Positions 17,443-29,040 of a DNA stretch of 64,000 nucleotides are shown one piece after another. The notes below the pieces were generated by a model that saw nothing but the letters and a program-made list of their open reading frames with translations, was not told where the DNA came from and made no database searches. Each line of letters starts with the position of its first letter. Positions within the stretch are counted from its first letter, which is position 1. The translations under genes were made by a program, and so were the position numbers. Source of the stretch: Cupriavidus taiwanensis (lineage in GTDB: Bacteria > Pseudomonadota > Gammaproteobacteria > Burkholderiales > Burkholderiaceae); NCBI RefSeq assembly GCF_900250115.1, contig NZ_LT984803.1:3127583-3191582 (forward strand), written 5' to 3'.

Positions 17443-20400
17443 AGCGTTTCTCCGGCGGGCGGGGTGGTGGGTGGCGTGGCGGGCGGCTGCGGCGAATCGC
17501 CGGCCTTGGCTGCCGCCTTGGGCTTGCGTTCCGACAGCCGCTCCAGCCCCCAGAAGAACATCGGGATAAAGAACAGCGCGATCACCGTGGCCCCGAGCAT
17601 GCCGCCGATCACGCCCGTGCCGAGCGACTGCCGGCTGGCCGCCGAGGCGCCGCTGGCGATGGCCAGTGGCACGCAGCCCAGGATAAACGCCAGCGAGGTC
17701 ATGATGATCGGCCGCAGCCGCAGCTTGGACGCATGGATGGCGGCGTCGTACGCGCTCAGCCCTTCCTTCTCGCGCATTTCCACCGCGAACTCGAAGATCA
17801 GGATCGCGTTCTTCGCCGCCAGGGCGATCAGCACGGTCAGGCCGATCTGGAAGTAGACGTCGTTCTCCATGCCCCGCATCAGGATGCCGAGCAGCGCGCC
17901 GAACAGCGCGAACGGCACCGCCAGCAGCACCCCGAGCGGCAGCGACCATTTCTCGTACTGCGCCGCCAGGATCAGGAACACCATCAGCAAGGCAAAGGCG
18001 AAGACGTAGACCGCGGTGGAGCCGGCGGTCTTTTCCTCGTAGGCCTGGCCGCTCCAGGCATAGGCGTAGCCCGGCCCGAGCACCTCCTGCGCTACCTCCT
18101 CCATGGCCTTGATGGCCTCCCCCGAGCTGTAGCCGGGCGCGGAATCGCCCATGATCTTGGCGGCCGGGAAATTGTTGAAGCGCGTGACGATGTCCGCCCC
18201 CGGCACATACTTCGTGGTGGTCACCGCCTTGATCGGCACCATCTCGCCGTTGTGGTTGCGCACGTAGACCTTGTCGAGGTCTTCCGGCCGCGAGCGGAAC
18301 TCGGGCTCGGCCTGCAGGATCACCTGGAACAGCCGGCTGTTCTTCGGGAACTGGCTCACGTAGAGCGAGCCGAACATGGTCTGCAGCGCGGAATAGACGT
18401 TCTCGACCGGCACGCCCTGGGTTTCGGAGCGCTCGCGGTCAACTTCGACGAGGAACTGGCGCGAGCGCGAATTGATCGTGGAGTTCACGCCGCTCAGCTC
18501 CGGCCGGTGGCGGGCCTTGGCGATGAACTCATGGACCTTCTGCTCCAGCTGCTGGTAAGTCCCGTCCGCGGTGCTCTGCAGCCAGAACTCGAAGCCGCCG
18601 GTGGTGCCAAGGCCCGGGATCGACGGCGGATTCAGCGGGATCACCACGCCGTCCTGGTAACGGGAGAACTCCTGGCGGGCCTTCTGCATCAGTTCGGTCG
18701 CCGTCTGGCCGGCACCCCGCTCATGGAAGCCCTTGAGCGTGACGAACAGCGTGCCGGCGTTGGCCTTGTTCTGGGAATCGATCAGGCTGTAGCCATCGAC
18801 CGACGCCACCGACGACACGCCGGGCTGCTTGGCGAACCATGTCTCCGCGCGGCCGGACAAGGTCTGGGTACGGTCCAGGCTGGCCGCGTCCGGCATCACC
18901 ACCGCGCCGAACAGGTAGCCCTGGTCTTCCACCGGCAGGAACGAGGTCGGGATGCGCATGAACATGACCACGCTGACCGCCACCATCGCCAGGATGATGG
19001 CGATCGACATCACGGTGCGCCGGATCACGATCTGCAGCGACTTGTCATAGCCGGCCACGAGCCGGTCGAACGAGTTGTTGAACCAGGTGAAGAAGCGGTT
19101 CTTCTTGTGCTGGCCGGGCTTGAGCAGGATCGCCGCCATCGCGGGCGACAGCGTCAGCGCCACCACGCCCGACAGCACGACCGAAACCGCGATGGTGATG
19201 GCGAATTGCTTGTAGAGCTGTCCGGTGATGCCCGACAGGAAGGCCACCGGGATGAACACCGCCAGCAGCACCAGCACGATCGCCACCACCGGGCCGCTGA
19301 CCTCGTCCATCGCCTTCTTGGCGGCCTCCTTGGGCGGCAGGTTGAACTCCGTCATGTTGCGCTCGACGTTCTCGATCACCACGATCGCGTCGTCGACCAC
19401 GATGCCGATGGCCAGCACCATGCCGAACAAGGTCAGCATGTTGACCGAGAAGCCGAACGCGCTCATGCCGACGAAGGCGCCGATGATCGACACGGGCACG
19501 GCCAGGATCGGCACCAGCGTCGCGCGCAGGCTCTGCAGGAACAGGAACACCACCAGGATCACCAGGATCACCGCGTCGCGCAGCGTGTGCACCACCTCGT
19601 CGATCGACTCCTGCACGAACTCGGTGGTGTCGAGCGCGATCTCGTACTCCAGCCCGGGCGGGAAGCTCTTCTTCAGCTCCGCCAGCGTGGAGCGCACCTG
19701 CTTGGCCACGTCCAGCGCATTGGCCCCCGGCTGCTGGTACACCGCCAGCAGCGTGGCGGTCTTGCCGTTGTAGCGGCTGCGCAGCGAATAATCCTTGGAG
19801 CCGAGCTCGGCGCGGCCGATGTCCTTCAGGCGCACCAGCGCGGCGTCGCCGGACTGCGCGCGCAGGATCATGTTGTCGAACTCGGCGGGCTCGGTCATGC
19901 GGCCCTTGGTGGCGATCGGGAAGGTCTGCTGCACCGGGCCGGTGGTGGGTGACTGGCCGATGCGCCCCGCGGAGAACTGCTGGTTCTGGTTGGCGACCGC
20001 GTTCTTGACGTCCTCGGTGGTGATGCCCAGCGAGGCCATGCGGTCCGGCCGCAGCCAGATGCGCATGGCGTAGTCCGGGCTGCCGAAGATCGACGACTGG
20101 TTGGCGCCGGGAATGCGCTTGAGCGCATCCAGCACGTAGATGTTGGCGTAGTTGCCGACGAAGGTCTGGTTGTAGCTGTTGTCGGGCGAATAGATGGCAA
20201 TCACCATCATGAACGCCGATGACCGCTTCTGCACCGAGACACCCTGCGCCGTCACCGCATCGGGCAGCGTGGGCAGCGCCAGGTTGACGCGGTTCTGCAC
20301 GTCCACCTGCGCGAGCTCGGGGTCGGTGCCGATCTCGAAATAGGTGGTCAGGGTCAGGTCGCCGGTCGATGAACTCGTCGAGTTCATGTACATCATGCGG

Positions 20401-20624
20401 TCCGCGCCGTTGACCTGCTGCTCGATCGGCGCGGCCACGTTCTGCGCCACCACCTCGGCACTCGCGCCGGGGTACCGGGTCGTGACCGTGATCGACGGGG
20501 GCGTGATATCCGGAAACTGGGCGATCGGCAGCTTGGTCAGCGCCACCAGGCCGCCCACCGTGATGATGATGGACAGCACCGATGCGAAGATCGGCCGGTC
20601 GATAAAGAAATGGGCAAGCTTCAT
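17439..20624 (-). CDS. RND multidrug efflux pump (HAE1 family, AcrB/MexB-like)
   Basis: A 1061-residue inner-membrane proton/drug antiporter of normal family length. N-terminal [16 protein letters not shown] and the TM4 proton-relay pair Asp-Asp in [17 protein letters not shown] are present, as are the large periplasmic loops. It couples by ATGA overlaps to the adaptor gene upstream (20621-20624) and the outer-membrane gene downstream. The C-terminus is Pro/Thr-rich and cytoplasmic. Substrate range cannot be read from sequence. Confidence 0.95.
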   Translation of the reverse strand: MKLAHFFIDRPIFASVLSIIITVGGLVALTKLPIAQFPDITPPSITVTTRYPGASAEVVAQNVAAPIEQQVNGADRMMYMNSTSSSTGDLTLTTYFEIGTDPELAQVDVQNRVNLALPTLPDAVTAQGVSVQKRSSAFMMVIAIYSPDNSYNQTFVGNYANIYVLDALKRIPGANQSSIFGSPDYAMRIWLRPDRMASLGITTEDVKNAVANQNQQFSAGRIGQSPTTGPVQQTFPIATKGRMTEPAEFDNMILRAQSGDAALVRLKDIGRAELGSKDYSLRSRYNGKTATLLAVYQQPGANALDVAKQVRSTLAELKKSFPPGLEYEIALDTTEFVQESIDEVVHTLRDAVILVILVVFLFLQSLRATLVPILAVPVSIIGAFVGMSAFGFSVNMLTLFGMVLAIGIVVDDAIVVIENVERNMTEFNLPPKEAAKKAMDEVSGPVVAIVLVLLAVFIPVAFLSGITGQLYKQFAITIAVSVVLSGVVALTLSPAMAAILLKPGQHKKNRFFTWFNNSFDRLVAGYDKSLQIVIRRTVMSIAIILAMVAVSVVMFMRIPTSFLPVEDQGYLFGAVVMPDAASLDRTQTLSGRAETWFAKQPGVSSVASVDGYSLIDSQNKANAGTLFVTLKGFHERGAGQTATELMQKARQEFSRYQDGVVIPLNPPSIPGLGTTGGFEFWLQSTADGTYQQLEQKVHEFIAKARHRPELSGVNSTINSRSRQFLVEVDRERSETQGVPVENVYSALQTMFGSLYVSQFPKNSRLFQVILQAEPEFRSRPEDLDKVYVRNHNGEMVPIKAVTTTKYVPGADIVTRFNNFPAAKIMGDSAPGYSSGEAIKAMEEVAQEVLGPGYAYAWSGQAYEEKTAGSTAVYVFAFALLMVFLILAAQYEKWSLPLGVLLAVPFALFGALLGILMRGMENDVYFQIGLTVLIALAAKNAILIFEFAVEMREKEGLSAYDAAIHASKLRLRPIIMTSLAFILGCVPLAIASGASAASRQSLGTGVIGGMLGATVIALFFIPMFFWGLERLSERKPKAAAKAGDSPQPPATPPTTPPAGETL

Positions 20625-21844
20625 GGCTTGCCCCCGGTGGTGTTGGCAGCCCTCGGCGCGGAAGCGCCGGAGGCCGCCGGCGCCGCAGCCGCCTCGGCGC
20701 CGCTGGCCGGGCCATGCGCGGCCACCGGGGCCGCCGGCACGGGCTTGACCGTCGCATCCGGCATCAGGCGCAGGATTCCGCTCACGGCGACGCGCTCACC
20801 GGCCTTCAAACCCGAGCGCACCACCCAGTTGCTGCCGGTCCATTCGCCCACGTCCACCACGCGCTGCTGCGCCTTGTTGTCCGGGCCGATGACCCACACC
20901 GTCTGGCCGCGCGGGCCTTGCACGATGGCTTCCTGCGGCACGGCAATGGCCTGTGTGCGCATCGCGCCATGCACCTTGACCCGCACGAACTGCCCGGGCC
21001 TCAGGGTCCCCTGCGGATTGGCGACCTCGGCGCGGACCAGGTAGGTGCCGGTTTCCTGGCTGAACGAAGCGTCGGCAAAGGCAATCCTGCCGTGGTGCGG
21101 GAACTCCGATCCGTCGGCCAGCACGATGACAATGTCGAAGGCCTCCTGCGCCGGATACTTGATCGCGCCGGATTTCTCCGATGAGCGGATCGACAGGACC
21201 TCGTTTTCCGACAGGCTGAAGTTGACCCACATCGGATCCAGCTTGGCGACATAGGTCAGCAGGCTGTTGGTGGTATCGATATAGGATCCCACCTGCCGCT
21301 TGGCAAAGCTCGACAGGCCAGCGACCGGCGACTTGATCGTGGTGTAGCTCAGGTTCAGCCTGGCATTGATCACATTGGCGCGCGCCTGCTCCACCGCGGC
21401 CGCGGCCTCCTGCTCCTTGCCGGTAGCGTCATCCAGGTCGCGCTGGCTGAGGGCATTGCGCGCCGCCAGCGGGCGCACGCGGTTCAGGTCGGCGCGGGCG
21501 GTGTTCAGCCGCGCCTGCTGCTGCGCCAGTTCGGCCTCGGCCGCCTTCAGAGTGGCCTCGAACGGCTTGGGATCCATCAGGAACAGGGTCTCGCCAGCCT
21601 TGACCAGGGCACCCTCCGAATAGACCCGCTTCTCCAGGAAGCCATTGACGCGCGCGCGTATCTCCACCTGTTGCGAGCTCTGGGTCTGGCCGACGAAATC
21701 AAAGATGAGCGGCACGTCGCGCAGCGCCACGGTGATGACACCCACCTCGGCTGCCGGTGGCGCCACCGCTGCCGGCTTTTCCTTGCCGCAGCCCGCCACC
21801 AGCAACAGGGCCAGCAGGCCCGCCGCGCTGCACCCTTTGAGCAT
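20621..21844 (-). CDS. RND efflux periplasmic adaptor (membrane fusion lipoprotein)
   Basis: A 407-residue HlyD/AcrA-type adaptor with lipobox LLVAGC, a barrel-sandwich/lipoyl region ([23 protein letters not shown]), a coiled-coil hairpin, and a C-terminal Ala/Pro-rich tail. It links the pump to the outer-membrane channel. The start is ambiguous: ATG at 21844 is used, but a GTG at 21853 lies closer behind a strong AGGAGG. It is the first gene of the three-gene operon; no dedicated regulator gene lies next to it. Confidence 0.93.
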   Translation of the reverse strand: MLKGCSAAGLLALLLVAGCGKEKPAAVAPPAAEVGVITVALRDVPLIFDFVGQTQSSQQVEIRARVNGFLEKRVYSEGALVKAGETLFLMDPKPFEATLKAAEAELAQQQARLNTARADLNRVRPLAARNALSQRDLDDATGKEQEAAAAVEQARANVINARLNLSYTTIKSPVAGLSSFAKRQVGSYIDTTNSLLTYVAKLDPMWVNFSLSENEVLSIRSSEKSGAIKYPAQEAFDIVIVLADGSEFPHHGRIAFADASFSQETGTYLVRAEVANPQGTLRPGQFVRVKVHGAMRTQAIAVPQEAIVQGPRGQTVWVIGPDNKAQQRVVDVGEWTGSNWVVRSGLKAGERVAVSGILRLMPDATVKPVPAAPVAAHGPASGAEAAAAPAASGASAPRAANTTGGKP

Positions 21845-21924
21845 TATCCTCACGTAACCTCCTCCGCCAGCAACCATGGCCGCCCCCCGATGCCAGACGT
21901 AGTGGCGCCCGCCACCCGATCCGG

Positions 21925-21938
21925 TGCCTGTTCAGGCA
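21925..21938. promoter_or_regulatory. Palindrome upstream of the RND operon
   Basis: TGCCTG-TT-CAGGCA is a 6+6 bp dyad about 80 bp upstream of the adaptor start. A second dyad, GGCGCG-N8-CGCGCC, follows at 21945-21964. These are candidate operators for an unlinked repressor. Confidence 0.35.
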
Positions 21939-22044
21939 GGTTAAGGCGCGCTCATGGACGCGCCAATTCAATCTTTCTTGTGCCCGTGTTTAGTCATTTC
22001 GACAGTCGCGGCCAGGCCGGCTGCCCCCCGCCCGGCAGTCCGCC

Positions 22045-24426
22045 TCAGCGATGGAAGCCGCCGTGGAACCGGCCCCCGCCGCGGAATCCCCCGCCGCCAA
22101 GCCGGCCCGCGCCCTGCCACCGCTGCGCCATGCCGCTGAAGCGCTGCTGCCCCACTTCGCGCGCCTGGCGCTGCTGTTCCAGCCGGCCGGTCACTTCGTT
22201 GTTGGGCTGCACCGGTTCCCAGCCGCCGGGTGTGTGCTTCTGCCAGCCGTTGTCGGTGTGCTGGTACACCGAGCCGTCATGGCCGGCATAGACGTTGCCG
22301 TTGTTCCACACCACGGCGTTGTCCTTGCCCGGGTTGGCCACGAAGCCGCGGCTGGCTGCGGTGTGCGCGCCGGTCTGCGTGTTGCCGGCGATGCCGGCCT
22401 CGGCGGCGCCGACCCTGCCGGTCTGGGCGTTATAGCCTGCCGCCTGACGCCCGGCCGCGTAATCGCCGGTATACGTATTGCCGGCCACGCCGCCGCGCGC
22501 GGCGCCCTCGCGCCCGGTGGACGGGTTGGAGAACGAGCCCTGGCGCCCGGCTGCATAGTTGCCGGAATACGGGTTGAAGGCAGCGCCGCGGCTGCCCTGG
22601 TAGCTGGCACCGGTGGCAGGATTGAAACCGGAGGCGGCGCTGCCGCGCCACTCCGTGCCGGTCCAGGCGTTCCAGCCCTGCGCGTGGGTGACCGTGCCCT
22701 GGCCCCAGCGGCCGTAGAAGTTGGCCTGGTTCACATTGACGTAGTTCCAGTTGTACGGGCCGCCCCACCAGTACGGGCCCCAGTACGGCGCGGCCGCGCC
22801 CCAGAACGCGCCCGCGGCGAAGCCGAAGGCAAAGCCCTCGGCCACGCCGATGCCGAAGCCCGCGCCGTAGCCATAGGTAACAGGATAGCCGTAGTAGACC
22901 GCGCCCACGTAGGGCGGATAGACATAGCCGGTGCCGTAGACCACCGTGCCGTCGGCGCTCACCACCACCCCCATGTAGCCGGGGGTGTAGCCCATCACCA
23001 CGGTCTGCGGCGTGACCGCGTAGATACGCACATAGGTGACGTAGTACACGGGCGAGGTCGGCGGGATGGTATAGATCGCCGACGGCACCTCGGTGGCGAC
23101 CTGCCATGGGCCGGCGGGCGCCGGCGCGGTGAACCAGACGCCGTTGGCCACCGCGTAGTAGTGGCTGCCGTCGACCTCGATCACCGGCGTGGCGGTATTG
23201 ACCGCGTAGCTGAGCGAGGTGCCGGTAATCGGCACGAAGCGCGGCGCGCCGTCGTACGCCACCGTCAGGCTGGCCTTGCTGCGCGTCACCGTGGCGGTCT
23301 GCGGGATGGTGGCGGCGATCTCGGCCTCGCGCGCCTGCGGCGTGCCGGGCACGGAGACCAGCACATTGGCCTTGGGATCGGTGGGCGGGATGCGGGCGAA
23401 ATCGGCCGGCAGCCGGCTGCCGGGTACGTACTCCCACGGCCCGGTCAGCATCGGCGCGCGGAACCAGCGCCCCGAGACCAGCACGTAATACTGGTTGGCG
23501 GCCGGATCGACAAAGACGGCGTGGTCGGCGTTGGCCATGGTCAGCAGGCTGACCCCGCTGACCGGCGCCATCTGCGGCGCGCCGCCGGTCACCACCAGTT
23601 CGGTCGGCTGCGTGGCGAAGAGGATGGCCGGGGCGCGGGCCGGGCGCTTGCCGTCCGCGGGCAGCATCGCATCAGCCTTCATGCCGGCCGCCGCCTTGCC
23701 GGCCGCGCTTTCCAGCGCCTTGGGCACGGTGGTCATCACCTCCCACGCGCCGCCGGCGGATTCCGAGCGATACCAGTAGCCGGCCGCCTTCAGGTACAGC
23801 TCGCCGCCTGGCGCGCGCAGCAGCAGTGCGCGGCTGTTCAGCGCGCGTTCGTACGACGTTCCCGGCACGGCGCGCCAGGCGGGCTCGCCATCGACCAGCA
23901 CCAGCAGCGTCGGCGTGGTGGCAAACAGGATCTGCGGCGCGTCATTGCGCACCGCGACACGTCCGGCTTTCGCCAGTTGCTGCGATACCGCATAGCTGGC
24001 CTGCAGCTGGTCCAGCGGCACCGTCAGCCCATTGGCCGGCAGGCGCGACACCAGCGCCTGGCGCACGCGGTCGGCGGCGTCGGGCCGGGTCGGGACCTCG
24101 ACGCTTTCCACCGTGATCCGGCTCAGCTGCACCAGCCCTGAGGGCTTGTCGATATCGCCGGTGGCCGAGAAATGGACCACGCCGTAGGTCGGCGCGCCCG
24201 ACGTCTCGCCCACCGCCACCGCGGCGCGCCCGGACAGGCGATTGCCTTCCCACGCCTCGATCTGCGGCTGGTACAGCTCCACGTGCTCGCTGGCAGCATC
24301 GAAGTTGCGCGGCCAGGCCAGGGTGGCCGCGGTCGGCGTGTGTGGCGTTGCTGCCAGCCCCGCGAGCGGGGCCAGCGCGAGCCAGGCCGCGATCAGCGCA
24401 CTGGTGTGCTTTATCCGAAACGACAT
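22045..24426 (-). CDS. Large secreted protein with three repeats and a Gly/Asn-rich tail
   Basis: A 793-residue exported protein of unrecognised family. A signal peptide (to about residue 26) is followed by three diverged repeats of roughly 60-65 residues, at about 170-235, 272-340 and 387-448. Each has the pattern L-V-x-x-G-x-P near the start and YY/YW-x-x-x-G-x-W-F/Y...GPW/GAW...VP near the end. A Tyr/Gly/Trp-rich hydrophobic stretch (about 455-570) comes next. It is followed by short repeats such as GNTYTGDYAAGRQ and GNTQTG (590-700) and a Gly/Arg/His-rich C-terminus. The ATG at 24426 has GGAG upstream. A surface or matrix role is likely; no enzyme motif is seen. Confidence 0.75.
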   Translation of the reverse strand: MSFRIKHTSALIAAWLALAPLAGLAATPHTPTAATLAWPRNFDAASEHVELYQPQIEAWEGNRLSGRAAVAVGETSGAPTYGVVHFSATGDIDKPSGLVQLSRITVESVEVPTRPDAADRVRQALVSRLPANGLTVPLDQLQASYAVSQQLAKAGRVAVRNDAPQILFATTPTLLVLVDGEPAWRAVPGTSYERALNSRALLLRAPGGELYLKAAGYWYRSESAGGAWEVMTTVPKALESAAGKAAAGMKADAMLPADGKRPARAPAILFATQPTELVVTGGAPQMAPVSGVSLLTMANADHAVFVDPAANQYYVLVSGRWFRAPMLTGPWEYVPGSRLPADFARIPPTDPKANVLVSVPGTPQAREAEIAATIPQTATVTRSKASLTVAYDGAPRFVPITGTSLSYAVNTATPVIEVDGSHYYAVANGVWFTAPAPAGPWQVATEVPSAIYTIPPTSPVYYVTYVRIYAVTPQTVVMGYTPGYMGVVVSADGTVVYGTGYVYPPYVGAVYYGYPVTYGYGAGFGIGVAEGFAFGFAAGAFWGAAAPYWGPYWWGGPYNWNYVNVNQANFYGRWGQGTVTHAQGWNAWTGTEWRGSAASGFNPATGASYQGSRGAAFNPYSGNYAAGRQGSFSNPSTGREGAARGGVAGNTYTGDYAAGRQAAGYNAQTGRVGAAEAGIAGNTQTGAHTAASRGFVANPGKDNAVVWNNGNVYAGHDGSVYQHTDNGWQKHTPGGWEPVQPNNEVTGRLEQQRQAREVGQQRFSGMAQRWQGAGRLGGGGFRGGGRFHGGFHR

Positions 24427-24762
24427 GGGTTTCTCCGGGAGGACGCTCGCGGGCACGATGCTGCACAACAGGCGGCCCACTCGCGAATCTAGATTAGCCC
24501 GCCAGTGGGAACAATCCGATTTGAAAACATTCAGGATCCGCCAGAAAAAGGACAGATCAGCCGGCTGGCGCGCGGCATGCGGGCAGTGCCTGCACAAGCC
24601 GGGGATTGGGCCGCGCAGTGGCGCGGTCAAGCCGCAATGCGCCGTTGCGGCGCGCACCGGCGCTGCGGGCGTGCATCTTGCTTTGCCCGGTGTGCGTCCG
24701 GCCCTGCCCTTGAAGGCGGCCGCCGCGGCCTCATCTCTGGACACTCCATCCCGGCTCCCCCC
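24427..24762. other. Intergenic region between divergent genes
   Basis: These 336 bases separate the divergent secreted-protein and metallophosphoesterase genes. The part near 24490-24550 is AT-richer and should hold the promoters, but no clear -35/-10 pair was found. No RNA gene or convincing open frame is seen. Confidence 0.5.
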
Positions 24763-25911
24763 ATGCCCCCACGCACGACCATCCTGACCGCGGCGCTGAT
24801 CACGGCCCTGCTGCACGGCTATATCGGGCTGCGCCTGCTGCCGGCGATGCCGGTACCGATGGCGGTCAAGGCCCTGGCGGTAGCCTGGCTGGCCCTGTCC
24901 TGCGCCCTGCTGCCGGCCGGACTGCTGGCGCGGCGCGTCAGCCAGCCCTGGTCGGACCTGGTGTCGTGGCTCGGCATGCTTGCCATGGGGTTCTTCTCAT
25001 CGCTGCTGGTGCTGACGCTGGTGCGGGACGTGGCCCTCGCGGCCGCCTGGCTGGCCGGACAACTGCTGGGCTGGCGCGCGCCCGGCCTGGCCGCCGGCAG
25101 CGCCGTGGCGGTGCCGCTGCTGGCCTTGCTGGTCACGCTGGCCGGCTATGTCAATGCGCGCCGGCTGGCGCGCGTGGTCGAGGTCGACGTGCCGGTGCCG
25201 GGCCTGCCGGAGGCGCTGCACGGCTTCACCATCGCGCAGATCAGCGACATCCATGTCGGCCCCACCATCAAGCGGCCCTACCTGGACCGCATCGTCGACC
25301 GCGTCAACAGCCTGCAGGCCGATGCCATCGCCGTCACCGGCGACCTCGTCGACGGCACCGTGCCGGAACTGTCCGCCCACACCGCGCCGCTGGCCCGGCT
25401 GCGGGCGCGCCACGGCACTTACTTCGTCACCGGCAACCACGAGTACTATTCCGGCGCACAGCCGTGGATCGACGAACTGCGCCGCCTGGGCGTGCGCGTG
25501 CTGATGAACGAGCACGTAGTGCTGCGGCATGACGGCGGCGCGCTGGTGCTGGGCGGGGTCACCGACTACTCCGCCGGCCGCTTCCACGAAAGCCACCGCA
25601 GCGACCCGCAGCGCGCCATCGCGGGCGCCCCCGCCGACGCCGGCGTGCGCGTGCTGCTGGCGCACCAGCCGCGCACCGCGCCCGCGGCGGCGCAAGCCGG
25701 TTTCGATCTGCAGCTGTCGGGCCATACCCACGGCGGCCAGTTCTGGCCGTGGAACCTGTTCGTGCCGATGCAGCAGCCGTACACCGCCGGCCTGGTGCGG
25801 CATGGCTCGCTGTGGATCTATATCAGCCGTGGTACCGGATACTGGGGCCCGCCGAAGCGCTTCGGGGCGCCGTCGGAGATTACGCGGGTGAGGTTGGTGC
25901 GAGCCAACTAG
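24763..25911 (+). CDS. Membrane-anchored metallophosphoesterase (YaeI-like)
   Basis: A 382-residue protein with about four N-terminal transmembrane helices and a C-terminal calcineurin-like phosphoesterase domain. The metal-binding motifs are all present: QISDIHVG, TGDLVDG, GNHEYYSG, AHQPR and GHTHGGQFWP. Relatives act on phosphodiester or UDP-sugar-lipid type substrates at the membrane, but the substrate here is not known. The ATG at 24763 is chosen because the hydrophobic segment starts there. Confidence 0.88.
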   Translation: MPPRTTILTAALITALLHGYIGLRLLPAMPVPMAVKALAVAWLALSCALLPAGLLARRVSQPWSDLVSWLGMLAMGFFSSLLVLTLVRDVALAAAWLAGQLLGWRAPGLAAGSAVAVPLLALLVTLAGYVNARRLARVVEVDVPVPGLPEALHGFTIAQISDIHVGPTIKRPYLDRIVDRVNSLQADAIAVTGDLVDGTVPELSAHTAPLARLRARHGTYFVTGNHEYYSGAQPWIDELRRLGVRVLMNEHVVLRHDGGALVLGGVTDYSAGRFHESHRSDPQRAIAGAPADAGVRVLLAHQPRTAPAAAQAGFDLQLSGHTHGGQFWPWNLFVPMQQPYTAGLVRHGSLWIYISRGTGYWGPPKRFGAPSEITRVRLVRAN

Positions 25912-26404
25912 GAAACTGCCTTAACAGACGAAAACTTTTCGCGGGCATGGCGCGGCGAAAAGGCCCCGCTCATTTGAGTCGGGGCTCTTGCTTGAAGCGC
26001 GGATTCTGCGTGCTCATCGCTACCGGCGATCAGGGCCTCGGCGCCCTACTTCTCCTTAAGGTTCATCGAGCTGAATGCCTTTCGCGCCAAGTCGGAGATG
26101 CGTTTCTTGTTCCGCCTCAGCTCGGCGATTTCGGATTTCGTCAGATGTACGGAAACCGATGAGGTACCCCGCTTCATCCGCGGTGAGGGCGTGGGTGGCA
26201 ATGCCGCAGACCGCCCCTGGAAAAAGGTGCTCACGATCCTGCCGAACCTCGAATGGCAGCTTCCTTCGGTGAGGTCCAGGTAGCCGCTTTAGAACGAAGA
26301 GGTGGATTGACTTTCGCACCCCCCAAACCTATCCGGCATGACACTAATGCCAAAGGTCTGGCGACATGGTTCAGAATTTTCGACAGCGCATACAGCCAGC
26401 ACCA
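25912..26404. other. Gene-poor stretch with possible gene remnant
   Basis: About 490 bases, visibly less GC-rich than the flanks. On the minus strand two short frames overlap in different phases (26046-26234 and 26056-26319). The first ends in a natural-looking KSEIAELRRNKKRISDLARK stretch, but neither has a good start. It may be a small unknown gene or a frameshifted remnant. The left end carries two hairpins listed separately. Confidence 0.35.
25935..25990 (+). terminator. Tandem hairpins after the metallophosphoesterase gene
   Basis: Hairpin 1: CTTTTCGC (25935-25942) with GCGAAAAG (25955-25962). Hairpin 2: GCCCCG (25963-25968) with CGGGGC (25980-25985), followed by TCTTGCTTG. The second resembles a weak Rho-independent terminator. 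Confidence 0.5.
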
Positions 26405-26432
26405 TAAAAAAACCAGGCCCGCGGACCTGGTT
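26405..26432 (-). terminator. Rho-independent terminator of ettA
   Basis: Read on the minus strand, AACCAGG (26432-26426) pairs with CCTGGTT (26417-26411) around a GC-rich loop and runs into a tract of T residues ending at 26405. It lies 22 bp after the ettA stop. Confidence 0.8.
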
Positions 26433-26454
26433 CCCTTGCTCGCTCAGCAGTCCC

Positions 26455-28122
<1,668 letters not shown>

Positions 28123-28270
28123 GGGTGCGTGTTGGTGATGGTGCTGGAATAGGTGCGGGAATGGCGGAGTGTATCAGGCAGGCCGGGGCGCTAAGCCTGG
28201 CCCGGCTGGCTTTGGCCCCGCCGGTACAATCACAGGTTCGTCTTTTCGCTGATTTTTTTAAGCCATTGCC

Positions 28271-28495
28271 ATGAGCAAACCCGCCCTGACCCTGAAGTTC
28301 AAGTGCAAGAAGTGCACCAAACCCGTCACGCTGTACCTGCAGAAGACCTCGGCGTGCTCGCACATCACCCCGTACCAGGGGTTCTGCAAGTGCGGCGAAA
28401 TGATGCGCCACGCCACCGGCGACAAGGACGCAGTCGAGTCCTTCGTCAATTCGCTCGACAACAGCTGGATGCACCACCATCACCACCACCACTGA
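28271..28495 (+). CDS. Small zinc-ribbon-like protein with natural C-terminal His7
   Basis: A 74-residue protein with Cys at 12, 15, 29, 39 and 41. The first pair (CKKC) and the CKCG pair could form a treble-clef or ribbon-type zinc site. The last seven residues are all histidine (68-74), encoded by mixed CAC/CAT codons directly before TGA. The gene lies between ettA (divergent) and a metallopeptidase gene whose start is 13 nt downstream, so the two are probably one transcript. The His tail may bind metal and could serve delivery to the neighbour; this is inference. Confidence 0.8.
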   Translation: MSKPALTLKFKCKKCTKPVTLYLQKTSACSHITPYQGFCKCGEMMRHATGDKDAVESFVNSLDNSWMHHHHHHH

Positions 28496-28508
28496 GCAGG
28501 CCGTCGCG

Positions 28509-29027
28509 GTGAATGAGACCTGGCACCCCGCCGGCAAGGACCCGATGCGCTTCCTCGGCGGCTATCCGCCCGGCGTGCTCGAGCAGGTGCGCGAACTGGT
28601 CGCCGCCGGCCGGCTCGGCGACCATCTTGCCCGCCGCTACCCGGCGCGCCACACCGTGCAGACCGACCGCGCGCTGTACGAATACACCACCGGGCTCAAG
28701 CAGGAATACCTGCGCAGCGCCCCGCCGCTGCACAAGGTTGGGTTCGATGCGCGCCTGGATTCCGCCCAGCGCGCGCTGGGCCTGCATACCGCGATCTCGC
28801 GCGTGCAGGGCGGCAAGCTCAAGGCCAAGAAAGAGATCCGGGTTGCCTCCCTGTTCAAGGAGGCACCGCCGGAATTTTTGCGCATGATCGTCGTGCATGA
28901 ACTCGCCCACCTGAAGGAGAGCGAGCACGACAAGGCCTTCTACCGGCTGTGCGAGTACATGGAGCCGCGCTACCACCAGCTGGAGTTCGACACCCGCCTG
29001 TGGCTGGCGTCGCGCGAACTGGGGTAG
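28509..29027 (+). CDS. YgjP-like (WLM/M48-type) metallopeptidase domain protein
   Basis: A 172-residue soluble protein with the zinc protease motif HELAHLKE (His130, Glu131, His134), followed by EHDKAFYRLCEYM with a likely third ligand at His140. This is the YgjP/SprT-like arrangement. No signal peptide or membrane segment is present, so it is cytoplasmic. The start is a GTG at 28509, 13 nt after the His-tailed zinc-ribbon gene. Substrate unknown. Confidence 0.85.
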   Translation: MNETWHPAGKDPMRFLGGYPPGVLEQVRELVAAGRLGDHLARRYPARHTVQTDRALYEYTTGLKQEYLRSAPPLHKVGFDARLDSAQRALGLHTAISRVQGGKLKAKKEIRVASLFKEAPPEFLRMIVVHELAHLKESEHDKAFYRLCEYMEPRYHQLEFDTRLWLASRELG

Positions 29028-29040
29028 CGCCGCCTTGCCG

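Noticed and set aside
22200..22620. Possible CRISPR-like or tandem DNA repeat
   Set aside because: The periodicity comes from repeated protein motifs in a coding frame (TG/AGRQ units) with diverged DNA; no constant repeat and unique spacer pattern exists.
28472..28495. His7 codons as a cloning-vector tag or contamination
   Set aside because: The codons lie in frame at the end of a chromosomal gene, with native genes on both sides and no vector-type linker or restriction-site sequence.
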